The notes under the pieces were generated by a model. The model made no database searches and had not been told where the DNA came from. It worked only from the letters and a program-made list of their open reading frames with translations. Below are positions 46,807 through 57,017 of a stretch of DNA of 64,000 bases, one piece after another. Origin of the DNA: Mesorhizobium sp. M8A.F.Ca.ET.218.01.1.1 (GTDB lineage Bacteria > Pseudomonadota > Alphaproteobacteria > Rhizobiales > Rhizobiaceae); NCBI RefSeq assembly GCF_004791165.1, contig NZ_SRUZ01000002.1, forward strand, positions 586,963-650,962, in the 5' to 3' direction. Each line of letters begins with the position of its first letter. Positions within the stretch are counted from its first letter, which is position 1. The translations under genes were made by a program, and so were the position numbers.

Positions 46807-48288
46807 ATGTCCTCACCGACAGTTTCGATTGAGGGGCCGACTAGCACGACATCCGAGGGTTTTCTGGCAGCCGCGAAATCCGGTGGCTGCGCATCGTCCT
46901 CCTACGGCTCGTCGCCGACCAGCCCGGGCGAAGGGGATCCGGCTATTTGGGAAAGGATCAAGGATCACCCCTGCTTTTCGGAGGAAGCGCATCATTATTT
47001 CGCGCGTATGCATGTGGCGGTCGCGCCGGCTTGCAATGTCCAGTGCAACTATTGCAATCGCAAATACGATTGCGCCAACGAGAGCCGGCCTGGTGTTGTG
47101 TCTGAGAAGTTGACGCCCGACCAAGCGCTACGCAAGGTCATCGCCGTTGCCAACAAAGTTCCGCAGCTTTCGGTTCTTGGCATCGCTGGGCCGGGGGATG
47201 CCTGTTACGATTGGGAGAAAACGAAGGCAACGCTCGACCGCGTCATCAGGGAAATCCCCGACATAAAGCTGTGCGTCTCCACTAATGGGCTCGTGCTGCC
47301 GGACCATGTCGCCGAGCTTGCCGAAATGAATGTTGATCACGTGACGGTCACCATCAACATGGTCGACCCGGAAGTCGGCGCGAAGATCTATCCATGGATC
47401 TTTTATGAAAATCGCCGCTACTTCGGCATCGAAGCCGCTCGAATCTTGCACGCGCGGCAGATGCTGGGCCTGGAGATGCTGAGCGCGCGCGGCATCCTCA
47501 CCAAAATCAACTCGGTGATGATTCCTGGAGTGAACGACCAGCACCTGTTTGAGGTGAACAAAATGGTCAGGGAGCGGGGCGCGTTTCTGCACAACGTGAT
47601 GCCTCTGATTTCGGACCCGGCGCACGGTACCCACTACGGACTCATCGGGCAGCGCGGCCCAACGGCAATGGAGATGATGGCTCTTCAGGATCGACTTGAA
47701 GGTGGCGCCAAGTTGATGCGCCACTGCCGGCAGTGCCGGGCAGATGCTGTCGGCCTGCTCGGTGAAGATCGTGGCCAGGAATTCACGCTGGACGGGATTC
47801 CCGACGATGTCGCCTACGATGCTGGCAAGCGTCAGGCCTATCGGCAGGTGGTCGCACACGAGCGCCGTGATCATGAGGCGGCGAGGAGCGAGGCCATCGG
47901 TATGGTCAAGGCAACAGACTCCGAAAAGTCGCTTCTGGTTGCGGTGGCCACTAAGGGAGGTGGACGGGTCAACGAACACTTCGGCCACGCGAAGGAATTC
48001 CAGGTTTATGAAGTCTCGCCTAGAGGGATCAGCTTGGTCGGGCATCGGAAGGTCGAGCGGTATTGCCTCGGAGGCGGGGGCGAAGACGCCATCCTCGAGG
48101 GCGTCATCGCAGCGCTCGAAGGCATACACATAGTGCTATGCGCCAAGATCGGAAATCGCCCGAAGGAACAACTCTCGCGAGCTGGACTGCGCGTAACCGA
48201 CGCCTATGGCCATGACTACATCGAGACCGCAGTCAGCGCACTTTACGCGGCAGAGTTTGGGATCAGACCACTAGCGGCGACGGCCTGA
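46807..48288 (+). CDS. nifB: NifB, FeMo-cofactor precursor synthase
   Basis: The 493-residue radical SAM enzyme assembles NifB-co, the carbide-containing 8Fe precursor. CNVQCNYC with Cys 76, 80 and 83 is the SAM-cluster motif. A C-terminal NifX-like domain (about 370-490) is fused. The ATG at 46807 follows CGGAG; upstream in-frame codons lie in the promoter. It heads nifB-fdxN-nifZ-nifT. Confidence 0.96.
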   Translation: MSSPTVSIEGPTSTTSEGFLAAAKSGGCASSSYGSSPTSPGEGDPAIWERIKDHPCFSEEAHHYFARMHVAVAPACNVQCNYCNRKYDCANESRPGVVSEKLTPDQALRKVIAVANKVPQLSVLGIAGPGDACYDWEKTKATLDRVIREIPDIKLCVSTNGLVLPDHVAELAEMNVDHVTVTINMVDPEVGAKIYPWIFYENRRYFGIEAARILHARQMLGLEMLSARGILTKINSVMIPGVNDQHLFEVNKMVRERGAFLHNVMPLISDPAHGTHYGLIGQRGPTAMEMMALQDRLEGGAKLMRHCRQCRADAVGLLGEDRGQEFTLDGIPDDVAYDAGKRQAYRQVVAHERRDHEAARSEAIGMVKATDSEKSLLVAVATKGGGRVNEHFGHAKEFQVYEVSPRGISLVGHRKVERYCLGGGGEDAILEGVIAALEGIHIVLCAKIGNRPKEQLSRAGLRVTDAYGHDYIETAVSALYAAEFGIRPLAATA

Positions 48289-48317
48289 GCCGTCTCGTCC
48301 GATAACCAGGAGTTAGA

Positions 48318-48512
48318 ATGGCTTTAAAGATCATCGCATCCCAATGTACCCAATGCGGGGCCTGCGAGTTCGAATGTCCTTCGGAAGCGATCAAGTTCAA
48401 GGGCGACGCCTATGTGATCGATCCAAACAAGTGCACCGAATGCAAGGAGGCCTTCGATACGCAGCAATGCGTGTCGGTCTGTCCGGTACCGAAAACCTGC
48501 GTTCCCGCTTGA
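48318..48512 (+). CDS. fdxN: Ferredoxin FdxN (2x[4Fe-4S])
   Basis: The 64-residue ferredoxin has [12 protein letters not shown] for one cluster and [18 protein letters not shown] for the second, the latter with the longer spacing typical of this type. It lies 29 bases after nifB and probably donates electrons to NifB or nitrogenase. Confidence 0.94.
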   Translation: MALKIIASQCTQCGACEFECPSEAIKFKGDAYVIDPNKCTECKEAFDTQQCVSVCPVPKTCVPA

Positions 48513-48597
48513 TTCCTACCGAAACGGTCGGGTTCGCCGCACGACGACGCCTGCAACCCGCGACCACAACAAAAGCCTCGAGAAAGGAATGGACAGC

Positions 48598-48918
48598 ATG
48601 TGGTCCAGACGCGAACAGGAGGTCGAAATCGGCAGACCGCCACGGTTCATGCAGGGTGAGCGGGTCCGTGCGATACGCCACATAAAAAACGACGGCACCT
48701 ATCCCGGCAAGGAGATCGGCGAAAACCTCGTGCGGAAGGGCGACGAAGGCTACGTGCGCGACATTGGAACCTTTCTCCAGCAATTCTTCATCTATGCGGT
48801 CGAATGGATCGATCGTGGCACGGTCGTCGGCATGCGAGCGCGCGAACTCATTAGCCTCGACAAAGTCGAGGTTCCCTGCGGAGCTGAAGGCATTTCCAAC
48901 GGGGGAACAGCCGGATGA
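48598..48918 (+). CDS. nifZ: NifZ, MoFe protein maturation factor
   Basis: The 106-residue protein has the NifZ core (GERVRAIRHIKNDGTYPGKEIGE). It assists P-cluster maturation. AAAGGA lies 9 bases before ATG 48598; an ATG at 48589 directly abuts that ribosome site and is less likely. Its stop overlaps nifT by four bases. Confidence 0.93.
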   Translation: MWSRREQEVEIGRPPRFMQGERVRAIRHIKNDGTYPGKEIGENLVRKGDEGYVRDIGTFLQQFFIYAVEWIDRGTVVGMRARELISLDKVEVPCGAEGISNGGTAG

Positions 48919-49127
48919 AAGTAATGATTCGCAGGACCGCTACTGGCTTGTCGGCTTATGTCCCCAAGAAGGATCTCGAAGAGCCGATCACCGAGATTGA
49001 GAACGCTGACTTATGGGGCGGGACCGTGACGCTCAGGAACGGTTGGCGGCTCATGCTGCCCGACCTTCCGCGCGACACGCGTTTGCCGATCACCGTCGAG
49101 GCGATGAAGATTTCCGACGGGGCCTGA
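48915..49127 (+). CDS. nifT: NifT/FixU small protein
   Basis: The 70-residue protein (MKVMIRRTATGLSAYVPKKDLEE) is the conserved NifT/FixU. It is coupled to nifZ through ATGA. Its biochemical role is not established. Confidence 0.92.
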   Translation: MKVMIRRTATGLSAYVPKKDLEEPITEIENADLWGGTVTLRNGWRLMLPDLPRDTRLPITVEAMKISDGA

Positions 49128-49161
49128 TGCCGGTGGGTTCAGTGGCGGAGAGGAAACGCGT

Positions 49162-50055
49162 ATGAACACGATGCTGAGCTGGGACCATCTCGTCGTCGTC
49201 CGGGGCAGTTTTGCCAAAAAACTGATTGACCTGCTGAACGGCGCTCTCAAGGCCGATCGAGTGATCCCCTATCTCGGTCCTGGTCTTCTGCAGCTTAACC
49301 CACCGGAATCACCTGTACCTTGCACCCCTGAAGATGTCGCCGCGGCCCTCAACAAGCGGGCGCCTGCCCCTTCCAGGATTCGCACCAATATGTGGTCGGT
49401 CGCGCAGTTTATCGAGCAGCGCCGACATCGTCGGACTCTCCAAGCGTGGATGGCGGAGATATTCGCAGCCCCCGCCGAGCCGACCGTTCTTCACGCCTGG
49501 CTCGCAACCCTTCAACTGTCTGTCATCATCGACAGCTGGTACGATGGCGCCATGCGAGCAGCCCTTGCAGAGGCCGGCCAAACAGACGTTGTCGAGATAC
49601 AAGGAACGACGCGCGCGACCGGAATCGGTAACATCTGGACGAGAACTTACGATTTGTCAGGAACAGAACTCGAGGCCGAACAAGTGGCTAGGACGGTGCT
49701 CTATGCGCCGCACGGCAGCGTCAGGCCGGCGGCAAACTTCCTCGTGGCTGATTCCGATTACGTCGAAGTCCTAACCGAAATTGATATCCAGACGCCGATC
49801 CCGGACGCGGTGAAGCAACGGCGCGTCAACCGGGGTTTTTTCTTCGTGGGCTGCCGCTTCAACGATCAGATGCTGCGCACATATGCCAGACAGCTGATGA
49901 AGCGCTCCACTGGCCCACATTTTGCGGTGATCGATTCGGCTACGCTGACCAGAAACGAACGTCGTTTCCTTGCCGAAGGCGCAATCACGGTCATCGACAT
50001 GCCGATCCGCAACGCCGCGGCTCGCCTCGTCGGGGTCGATGCTAGCCAGGATTAA
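49162..50055 (+). CDS. SIR2-like domain protein at the end of the nifB operon
   Basis: The 297-residue protein resembles the SIR2_2-type NAD-binding domain family (RVIPYLGPGLL near residue 35 in place of the usual GAGxS loop, a central HAWLATLQLSVIIDSWYDGAM and late FFFVGCRFNDQML). GGAGAGG precedes the ATG, 35 bases after nifT. Related genes occur after nifT in other rhizobia (from memory). Function is unknown: it could be an NAD-dependent enzyme or regulator linked to nitrogenase. Confidence 0.75.
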   Translation: MNTMLSWDHLVVVRGSFAKKLIDLLNGALKADRVIPYLGPGLLQLNPPESPVPCTPEDVAAALNKRAPAPSRIRTNMWSVAQFIEQRRHRRTLQAWMAEIFAAPAEPTVLHAWLATLQLSVIIDSWYDGAMRAALAEAGQTDVVEIQGTTRATGIGNIWTRTYDLSGTELEAEQVARTVLYAPHGSVRPAANFLVADSDYVEVLTEIDIQTPIPDAVKQRRVNRGFFFVGCRFNDQMLRTYARQLMKRSTGPHFAVIDSATLTRNERRFLAEGAITVIDMPIRNAAARLVGVDASQD

Positions 50056-50362
50056 TGGCCGGCGATTGCTGGTGAGTCGCTGCTTGCCTCCAAGGGCGAA
50101 AACTCAGTTGGGAATACATTCGTGAGTAGTAATGCTAGTGGCAGCACAACGTAGGCTCTGAATTCGTTGGGCGATGTGAAAGGGTCCGCTGCTGCGGGAC
50201 GTGAGCACGTTGCGGCGGCATTACGCACATGATCTTGTGACCCCCGTGGCAAAAGAACTGAAGCGCCCGAGTCGCGACAACATATGCAGCGCTCAATGGC
50301 TTCGACAAAAATTCGGCACAGTTTCGACAGTTCGCATGCACCTCCAGGGTCAACGAGGTTGA
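50056..50362. other. Intergenic stretch between SIR2-like gene and nodL
   Basis: Convergent 3' ends with about 300 bases between. No gene, promoter-like site or clear hairpin is seen. Confidence 0.5.
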
Positions 50363-50929
50363 TTATGCCTGTTTATGTGGGTCGGCCACGCGAGCAGGAA
50401 TTCCCACTACCTTTGCCCCGGCGGGAACATCTCGTGTGACCACGCAGCCAGCGCCTACCACTGCATTATCACCAATCGTGACGCCAGGCAGAATGATTGC
50501 TCCACCGCCGATCCAGACACGGCTGCCAATGTGAACAGGACGCCCGACCTGCAGGCCGGCCTGCCGCTGCTCGGCATCATGTGGATGATCGGCGGTATAA
50601 ATCTGCACAGCAGGCCCAATTGCCGTTCCTTGCCCGATTTTGACCTCTACCACGTCAAGAATAACGCAGTTGAAGTTGATGTAGGCATTGGCTCCAATGC
50701 GGATATTGAATCCGTAGTCGCAAAAAAAGGGCGGACGGATGACCGTTCCGCGCCCAACCTCTCCCAGCCGCTCGGACAAAAGCTCATGCCAATGCCCCGT
50801 GGTCTGCCCCAGCGTATCATTGTACCGCTTGAGCCAAGCCCCGGTGGCCAACAGGTCAGCTTGGATCTCCGGATCCGCCGCATTGTAAAACTCGCCTGCG
50901 AGCATCTTTTCTTTTTGGCTACGCATCAT
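50363..50929 (-). CDS. nodL: NodL, Nod factor O-acetyltransferase
   Basis: The 188-residue protein of the hexapeptide-repeat acetyltransferase family (maltose/galactoside acetyltransferase type) has a helical N-terminus (KEKMLAGEFYNAADPEI) and left-handed beta-helix repeats with the catalytic His in YTADHPHDAEQRQ. NodL puts an O-acetyl group on C6 of the non-reducing sugar of Nod factors. GGGAG precedes the ATG pair at 50929. A degenerate nod box lies upstream. Confidence 0.9.
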   Translation of the reverse strand: MMRSQKEKMLAGEFYNAADPEIQADLLATGAWLKRYNDTLGQTTGHWHELLSERLGEVGRGTVIRPPFFCDYGFNIRIGANAYINFNCVILDVVEVKIGQGTAIGPAVQIYTADHPHDAEQRQAGLQVGRPVHIGSRVWIGGGAIILPGVTIGDNAVVGAGCVVTRDVPAGAKVVGIPARVADPHKQA

Positions 50930-51257
50930 AGTCTCCCGTCAGGTCGTGTCCCGTACAGTGATGCAGGAACGCACATCAAACTGCCTCGGCAACTTTGTAA
51001 CTCGGTCTTGCCGGGCGCGCGGTCGGTCACGAGCCGGGGCGACAGTTTCGTCTCGACCAACTTCCGCGAATTTGGATATCGCAGATCAACCGGTCGCAGG
51101 GGCCAATACCTGACGAGGTCGGCAACTGTCCAGCGGTCGAACTCACTTTCATGCCCATCTCAGATTGCGTGATATCGAGCGGTAAGCCATCAGCTAATGT
51201 ATCGACCAGGTCCCGCCAGCGGAGATCTGCGCGTCGCCTCTACGCATGCTGGCGTGT

Positions 51258-51305
51258 CACCAATAATACATCGATTATTTCTGGATCCAGGCACGTCGAA
51301 TTGAT
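51258..51305 (-). promoter_or_regulatory. Degenerate nod box upstream of nodL
   Basis: Minus-strand reading contains AGAAATAATCGATGTATTA, similar to the 3' half of the nod box (CNAAACAATCRATTTTACCA), preceded by ATCAATTC at the expected place of ATCCAY. The middle is poor and one base is missing. It is about 330 bases upstream of nodL in the right orientation. Confidence 0.35.
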
Positions 51306-51511
51306 TTGCCTTGCGGTGTAGAGCGAAGTTACTAGCCATAGGATTACTCCTTTTTAGTTTGTCAGTCGCAGAGCCCCAGTATGACTACGTGGTAGAAAGC
51401 ACACGGCCGGAATCTTGGCAGCGCTGTTCACACCCACTTCGTAAGCCTGGCCGATGGGCTCGCCAGAGCACCAATGCTTGACCTGCTCCAGCTCTTGCTC
51501 GGCGGGTTGTT

Positions 51512-52570
51512 TCAGAGACGCTTGATCTCGATACCGCGTTTTCTCAGCACGTAGCCGATCTGGCGCGGGGTCAAACCGAGCAGGCGCGCCGCCTTTGCCT
51601 GCACCCAGCCACACTTTTCCATGGCAGCAATGACCGTATCGGCATCGGGCACCCTACCACGACTCGTGGCAGGGCCTATCGGCGCTTGCCCGTCGCCGAC
51701 GGGCGGGGCGGCACAGGCGGCGGAAGGCTGGATCGTAGTCGACTTCTCTGACGTCGGCGGTCCGTTCTTCCACAGCGCCGCGGCCAAGCACTGATCCGCG
51801 TAACAGGCAAAGTCAGTTCTGAGGATTGATGGACCCGTCGCCAGAACTGCCGTCCGTTGAACGCAGTTTTCGAGCTCTCGGATGTTGCCTGGAAATTCGC
51901 AGTTCATTAGCACCTCAATCGCTTCGGGAGCGAAGGTCAGCGTGTGATCATTCTCAGTATTGAAATTCTTGAGAAACTGAGCGGCCAAGAGCGGAATATC
52001 ACCTCGCCTTTCGCGCAATGCCGGCACGCGTAAAGTGACGACGTTGATGCGATAATAGAGGTCTTGCCGGAACTCCTTGCGTTGAACTGCCGTTTCCAAG
52101 TCCCTGTTCGTTGCGGCAATCACGCGAACATCAACTTTAATGGTGTGGTTGCTGCCGACGCGCTCAAACTCCTGCTCCTGCAGGACACGCAGCAGCTTAG
52201 CCTGGAACGAACCTGATATTTCGCCAATCTCGTCCAGAAACAATGTGCCTTTGTCGGCAGCCTCAAAGCGCCCCTTGCGCAAACTGCTCGCGTCGGTGAA
52301 GGCACCCTTCTCATGACCGAACAAGTCAGATTCCAGAAGCGTCTCGGTGAGCGCCGCGCAATTGACCTTGATGAAGGGCTGCTTGGCGCGAGGCGAGAGC
52401 TCGTGAATGGCTTTGGCAACCAGCTCCTTACCGGTTCCGGATTCACCTCGCAACAGGACCGTAGTCTTCGCCTTGGCCACCTTGACAAGGTGCTCACGCA
52501 GCTTGCGCAGCGCCTGACTATCGCCAAGCATCTCCTTGCTGATCTTTTTACGTTCCATTTGGCAGCCCAT
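51512..52570 (-). CDS. nifA: NifA without the N-terminal GAF domain
   Basis: The 352-residue activator starts almost directly at the AAA+ domain: Walker A GESGTGKE at 42-49, then GHEKGAFTDAS. The rhizobial redox motif C-x11-C-x19-C-x4-C is exact, running from NCEFPGNIRELENC to ACYADQC. The C-terminal DNA-binding helix-turn-helix is in WVQAKAARLLGLTPRQIGYVL. GGAG precedes ATG 52570. Common NifA proteins are over 500 residues, so about 200 residues with the GAF sensor are missing and I find no trace of them upstream. The 3' end lies close to the nodL leader. A two-palindrome element is 305 bases upstream. Confidence 0.9.
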   Translation of the reverse strand: MGCQMERKKISKEMLGDSQALRKLREHLVKVAKAKTTVLLRGESGTGKELVAKAIHELSPRAKQPFIKVNCAALTETLLESDLFGHEKGAFTDASSLRKGRFEAADKGTLFLDEIGEISGSFQAKLLRVLQEQEFERVGSNHTIKVDVRVIAATNRDLETAVQRKEFRQDLYYRINVVTLRVPALRERRGDIPLLAAQFLKNFNTENDHTLTFAPEAIEVLMNCEFPGNIRELENCVQRTAVLATGPSILRTDFACYADQCLAAALWKNGPPTSEKSTTIQPSAACAAPPVGDGQAPIGPATSRGRVPDADTVIAAMEKCGWVQAKAARLLGLTPRQIGYVLRKRGIEIKRL

Positions 52571-53317
52571 CCCACTCCGCCACCCGCCGGTAGAACTGCA
52601 CTGGACGGTGAGCTGTGTTGTATTTCGTCATCATCATTCTCGATCTCACCTTTGTTGCTTCGAAATTTTCGGCGCGCGGACGCCCTCGGCAAATGGCAAT
52701 GGCGCCTGAGCATCGTTGCCTTTCACCAGGACGAGCGTCTTCCTCCGCGCGGGCGCTCGCAATATGCGGTTTGCGCAGGCCTTTACTCGACCGGTCGCTG
52801 TTCTGTCCGGCTTCTGCCGCACCGCAGCCTGCAAACTCATCCTTGACAAGAAAGGAGGGGAGTCAACCGAGCTCTCCTTGCATTTATGCAAGGAAAATTG
52901 TCAGTTTGATAGAATTCTATCAAAACGGCAGAAACGCCCCGCCCCAGTTTGGCTGTACCTGCGGCGTTCAGCGTACGTGACGACATGTGCGGACTTGTCC
53001 CAATTGCCATCCGAGTTGTGCGGAACAGTAGCTGCTGCGCTGTTCGCTTCAACCGCGTGAGGCCGGAGACAGTAGAGACGGCGGCTCGTCGAGCGAGGTT
53101 TCATTGTTCGGCTACTAAACCGGCTGTCCTTTGGTGGGAGTTGGTTTCGCCCAAGTTCTGGGCCTGGGGGCGTCTAGCCCGTTTCGCCGCACAGGCTCCT
53201 TCCACATCGTCGAGGCCGAGAAGGAGGGACCCCACAGCTCTCCCTGTATCACAATGCCCCGCCCCTCAAGCAGCTAGATACGACAGGTGACCTCAAATGA
53301 GGCGTCTTGCATGGCTT
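52571..53317. other. nifA leader and upstream region
   Basis: About 750 bases between nifA and the nodE stop. It holds the two-palindrome element at 52875-52924. No intact gene is seen and no GAF-domain remnant is recognisable. The right part could contain gene fragments that I cannot identify. Confidence 0.5.
52875..52924 (-). promoter_or_regulatory. Two-palindrome operator upstream of nifA
   Basis: TCCTTGCATTTATGCAAGGA (52875-52894) is palindromic in its two 9-base arms, and TTTGATAGAATTCTATCAAA (52905-52924) is a perfect 20-base palindrome. Their centres are 30 bases apart, about three helical turns. The same arrangement with compensating base changes is found at 59601-59650. The likely ligand is the LacI-type protein FixV. 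Confidence 0.75.
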
Positions 53318-54526
53318 CTACACCTGCCTGAATGCCAGAACTGCGTTCGTACCGCCCATGGCGAAGGCGTTGCTCATGGCGACGCGCACCTTGCGCTCGC
53401 GCGGCACATTGGGTGTGATGTCGAGGTCGCAAGCGGGATCTGGCTCGCGATAGTTGGCGGTCGGCGGCACGACGTCCTCTTGGATTGCCATCACGCAGGC
53501 GATCATTTCAAGCGCGCTCGCTGCGCCGAGGCAATGCGCGTGCGTGGACTTGGTGGAAGAGATGGACATCGAATAAGCGTGGTTTCCAAACACACGCTTG
53601 ATCGCCGCCGTTTCAGTCTGATCATTGCTTTTGGTACCGGTGCCGTGCGCGTTGAGGTAGTCGACGTCCTCGGCATTCAGCCCGGCATCGGCAAGGCAGG
53701 CGCGCATCGCCGACGCTGGCCCCTCGACAGATGGCGCGGCAATGTGGAAGGCATCGGCGGAAAGGCCGACGCCGGCGATCTCGGCAAGAATTGTGGCACC
53801 ACGCCTCGTGGCATGCTCGTAGCTTTCCAGCACGGCCATGCCCGCACCCTCGCCCAGCACCAGGCCCTTCCTATCGGCGGAGAAGGGCCGGCAGGTATCG
53901 GGTGAAAGCACGCGCATTGCTTCCCATGCTTTCAGCACGCCCCATGCGAAGGGTGCGTCGCTGCCTCCGGAAACCATTACGTCGGCCCGGCCCAGCTTGA
54001 TCTGGTCCACCGCCGAGGCGATCGCATGGTTGGCCGAGGCACATGCGGAGGTCACCCCGAAGACCGGCCCGCGCAAGCCGAGGCTCAAGCTAAGATGGAC
54101 GGAAGCGGCGCTGGGCATCACCTTTACTCCAGTGAAGAGTTCAGCACGGATTGCGCTACCCAAAAGCAGTGAGCGGTAAGTTTGTTCTGTTGCGTATGAA
54201 CCGGTAAATCCGACGCCCACTGTCGCGCCGAAGCGATGGGCATTCCCCTCGTCCCAGGAAAGTCCGGCCTGCCGCATGGCTTCGCGCGCTGCAAGCACGG
54301 CGAGCAAGCTGAAGCGGTCCATGGAGATGAGATGCCCCCGGTTGATGTCGTGCTGGGGCAGCGCCTTGATCTCAGCGCCGGTCATGCCCTCCAGGTCATG
54401 AAGCTCGGAATTGGCGATCGGGCCGATGGCGGAGCGGCCTTCGCGCATCTCTTTCCACATAGAGGCGGCGTCGGTGCCCAGTCCGCACAGGCCGCCCACT
54501 CCGGTGATAACGACGCGCCTGTCCAT
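53318..54526 (-). CDS. nodE: NodE, beta-ketoacyl synthase for the Nod factor acyl chain
   Basis: The 402-residue condensing enzyme has the catalytic triad Cys162 ([10 protein letters not shown]), His294 ([11 protein letters not shown]) and His331 (THAHCLGAA). With the acyl carrier NodF it builds polyunsaturated or special fatty acids that decide host range. Its ATG follows the nodF stop directly, with AAGGAGG inside the nodF end. Confidence 0.95.
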   Translation of the reverse strand: MDRRVVITGVGGLCGLGTDAASMWKEMREGRSAIGPIANSELHDLEGMTGAEIKALPQHDINRGHLISMDRFSLLAVLAAREAMRQAGLSWDEGNAHRFGATVGVGFTGSYATEQTYRSLLLGSAIRAELFTGVKVMPSAASVHLSLSLGLRGPVFGVTSACASANHAIASAVDQIKLGRADVMVSGGSDAPFAWGVLKAWEAMRVLSPDTCRPFSADRKGLVLGEGAGMAVLESYEHATRRGATILAEIAGVGLSADAFHIAAPSVEGPASAMRACLADAGLNAEDVDYLNAHGTGTKSNDQTETAAIKRVFGNHAYSMSISSTKSTHAHCLGAASALEMIACVMAIQEDVVPPTANYREPDPACDLDITPNVPRERKVRVAMSNAFAMGGTNAVLAFRQV

Positions 54527-54808
54527 TCAAGCCTCCTTCGCAAGCAAGCCGCGGACGGCTTCCACGACGTCGCCGACATTCTTGAGATTGGACCAGGCAT
54601 CGGCCGTGTTCATGTCGATCTTGATGCCGTAGGCCTGCTCCACATCCCAGAGGACGTCCGCCAAACCCAGCGAATCAAACCCGAGCGCGTCCAGTTCCGT
54701 GGCGATTGTTATCTCGCCGACGAATGACGTAGGCATTCCCTCACCGCTCTCCGACTCGGCGCGTTTCTTGATCAGGGCAATGACGTCCGTTGCGAATTGA
54801 TCGGCCAT
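54527..54808 (-). CDS. nodF: NodF, acyl carrier protein
   Basis: The 93-residue acyl carrier protein has the phosphopantetheine Ser46 in [20 protein letters not shown] precedes the ATG. It is the first gene after the nod box at 55190-55232, 380 bases downstream of it. Confidence 0.94.
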   Translation of the reverse strand: MADQFATDVIALIKKRAESESGEGMPTSFVGEITIATELDALGFDSLGLADVLWDVEQAYGIKIDMNTADAWSNLKNVGDVVEAVRGLLAKEA

Positions 54809-55189
54809 TCTGTTTCCTGTCTTTCTTTCCCGCGTTTCGACCTGGACGCGGCTCAGTTCCTGAGGCGCGCCGCGTCGCGAAAGCCATCACGCTTGGGCAA
54901 CTGACAAAGCCCAATGCTCATAAAGCCGGATCAGGTCCGGCCGGTGTGTGGCGTAGGTGCAGTATGACGATGTGAGCCGCTACACCGTGCGCGTCTCCCA
55001 GTCTGTCCATAGGCTCGGAAGAAGTCGGACCCGGTCAGTTGCAACTCCCTTTCCCAGCACTCCACTGCCCGGTAGAGCGCATGAAAAATCTCCTTTCGGG
55101 CGGTTTCTTAAGACGCTCGCCACGCCATGAGGCAGTGGGGGCATCGGTGTGCGTCAGGTGCTTCTGCCCATGCAGGATTCCAGAACATT

Positions 55190-55232
55190 GATGAAATCGT
55201 TTGTTTCGATGAAAGGCATCCACACTTTGGAT
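55190..55232 (-). promoter_or_regulatory. nod box of nodFE
   Basis: Read on the minus strand, the site fits the nod box consensus (ATCCA...GTGGATGCC...ATCGAAACAAACGATTTCATC pattern) at most fixed positions, including an ATC-N9-GAT half-site (ATCCACACTTTGGAT at 55218-55232 on the plus strand). It points towards nodF. A degenerate nodD starts 9 bases away in the other direction. Confidence 0.82.
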
Positions 55233-55240
55233 AGTTGACC

Positions 55241-55570
55241 ACGCGTTTCAAAGATCGTGAACTACATCTCGTCGTTGTGCTCGACGCACTCCCGACAGAG
55301 CGCAACCTCATGGGCGCGGCATGCAGGATTAACCGAGCCCAGCCGGTCATGAGTGCGGCCGGCGCTCGGCTGCTCGATTATTTGCGCGATAAGCTCGCGA
55401 CCATGTCCGCGGAGGTATTCAAACTTAACGCTGCGTCCGGGAGCTCTTGCCCTCCAGTTCGCGACGCTCTCCCGCCCATCCAGTGCTCGTTTATTTCGTC
55501 GGATAGTTTGACCCGGCTCTACCGAATCGCCGCTTCAGGATCATTCTTCCCGATTTCGTCACGCTCGTAT
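55241..55570 (+). pseudogene. Decayed second nodD
   Basis: From 55241 the DNA matches the intact nodD (57719-58636): RFKDRELHLVVVLDALPTERNL against [22 protein letters not shown], and so on to the [13 protein letters not shown] region. The start codon is ACG in place of ATG, several changes and frameshifts occur, and the match ends near 55570, so only the DNA-binding part remains. Confidence 0.88.
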
Positions 55571-55788
55571 TTTCTGCCGCGTCCTACACCGATTGGGCGC
55601 GAACAAAACTGAGCGCCTTGGAACCCGAACCCGTGCGTCGTGACCGGGAGCATCCGGGGCGAACTCATCCGCTCGGGGGCATCGCATCACCGGACGGCGA
55701 CAGGCACGGTCGACCGGCATCTCGGCATCGGCTGGGAATTCGTCCATGGTCTGCATTGGCGACGACGCTTCCTGAGGCCACGTAGCCC

Positions 55789-57017
55789 TTATGCCAAGCT
55801 GGGCGCCCGGTTTGCGGCATCCGTGCCTACCCTCTTCGGACCTCGTGGGTTCCAACCGGCGACGAGGCGTGCATAGGCGCCCTCGGCCTGCTCCACCCAG
55901 CGGCGCTCTTCTTCCCGGTGGCTCTTTATGTTGTAGGCGTGCGCTCCCTTTTGGCCGCGCACAGCCTTGCTCCCGGCCTTGAGTTCCACATCGCGCAAGC
56001 TTCTTGGCATGCAGGGAGGGTCGAGCCTACGCGTAACTCTCGCCCTTCTCAACAGATGACAGATCACGACAGAGAGTTTGCGTGCGGTTGCCACGGCCGC
56101 GACATGCTGTCCGCGCCGGGCTCGCACGCCGCAGGGAGAAGGCTCGCAACGGTCCGGGAGCACGAGCGGCCGCCCAGGCCGCCTCGACGAGCATGCCGCG
56201 CGCATGACCACGGCCCTGCTTGGTGATCCGCCCATGGTAGGCCGGACCTGGCCGGACTGCTGGACGCTTGGGTTCAACCCGAGATAGGTCACGAGCTTCT
56301 GCGGATCGTCGAAGCGCGACACGTCGCCGATCGCCGCCCTTCATCGCCAGCGCGACGGTGATGTCGACGCCGGGAATGGTCATCAGCCGCTTCACGCCTT
56401 CATCCTCGAGAGCCGAGCGGACAAGATCGCGTTCGATGACCTGGAGGTCTTCGCCCAATCGGTCGAACTCGCGCAGATGCCCATCGATCGCGAGGCGCTC
56501 GTCCTGCGGTACGACCTGCTCGATTACCAGGTCCGACCCTTGGCGCCGCACAGGTCGGCATGCGGGCAGGACGGATCAGGTGGCTATGAAGGATCGACTG
56601 GATGACGCTCTTCAATCGAGATCTCTGTCGGACAATCTGATTGCGCCGTGTCACCTGTCGACGCAGAGCCTGCGTCGGCTCGTCCGCAATCCAGACTTCT
56701 GGCAAGAAGCCGCTGGCATAGAGCTGCGCAAGAACGTCGGCGTCGATCGTCGTTTTGATCTTGGCATAGGCAACGATAAACACCTGTTTCGGCTTGGCGA
56801 TCCCCACCTTCTTCACATGCGGCGCAATCACAGCTGCAGCGGACGTCGCGCTGCCGGTGGCCTCGATCACCCCGACATCGTTCGGCGACAGCTTCGCGGC
56901 GAACGCCGCCAGCAGATCGCGCCGCATGTCGACGCGGCCGAGTCGCCTGAGCCTGCCCTCCTCCCATGCCACTGCTTCGGCGAAGGCGCGGTGAATATCC
57001 AGTCCGATGATAAGCAT
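55789..57017 (-). pseudogene. IS110-family transposase, multiply frameshifted
   Basis: The start IIGLDIHRAFAEAVAWEEG and the DEDD-type core are seen in one frame to about 56570; the middle (LVIEQVVPQDERLAIDGHL, MTIPGVDITVALAMKGGD) and the end (FDDPQKLVTYLGLNPS) continue in others. The element is inactive. It lies between the two nodD copies. Confidence 0.85.

Noticed and set aside
47128..48129. A 333-codon minus-strand open frame over nifB
   Set aside because: Antisense shadow of nifB.
52985..53060. Possible nodM or amidotransferase start (MCGLVPIAIRV)
   Set aside because: Only the first residues look alike; nothing of the glutaminase domain follows.
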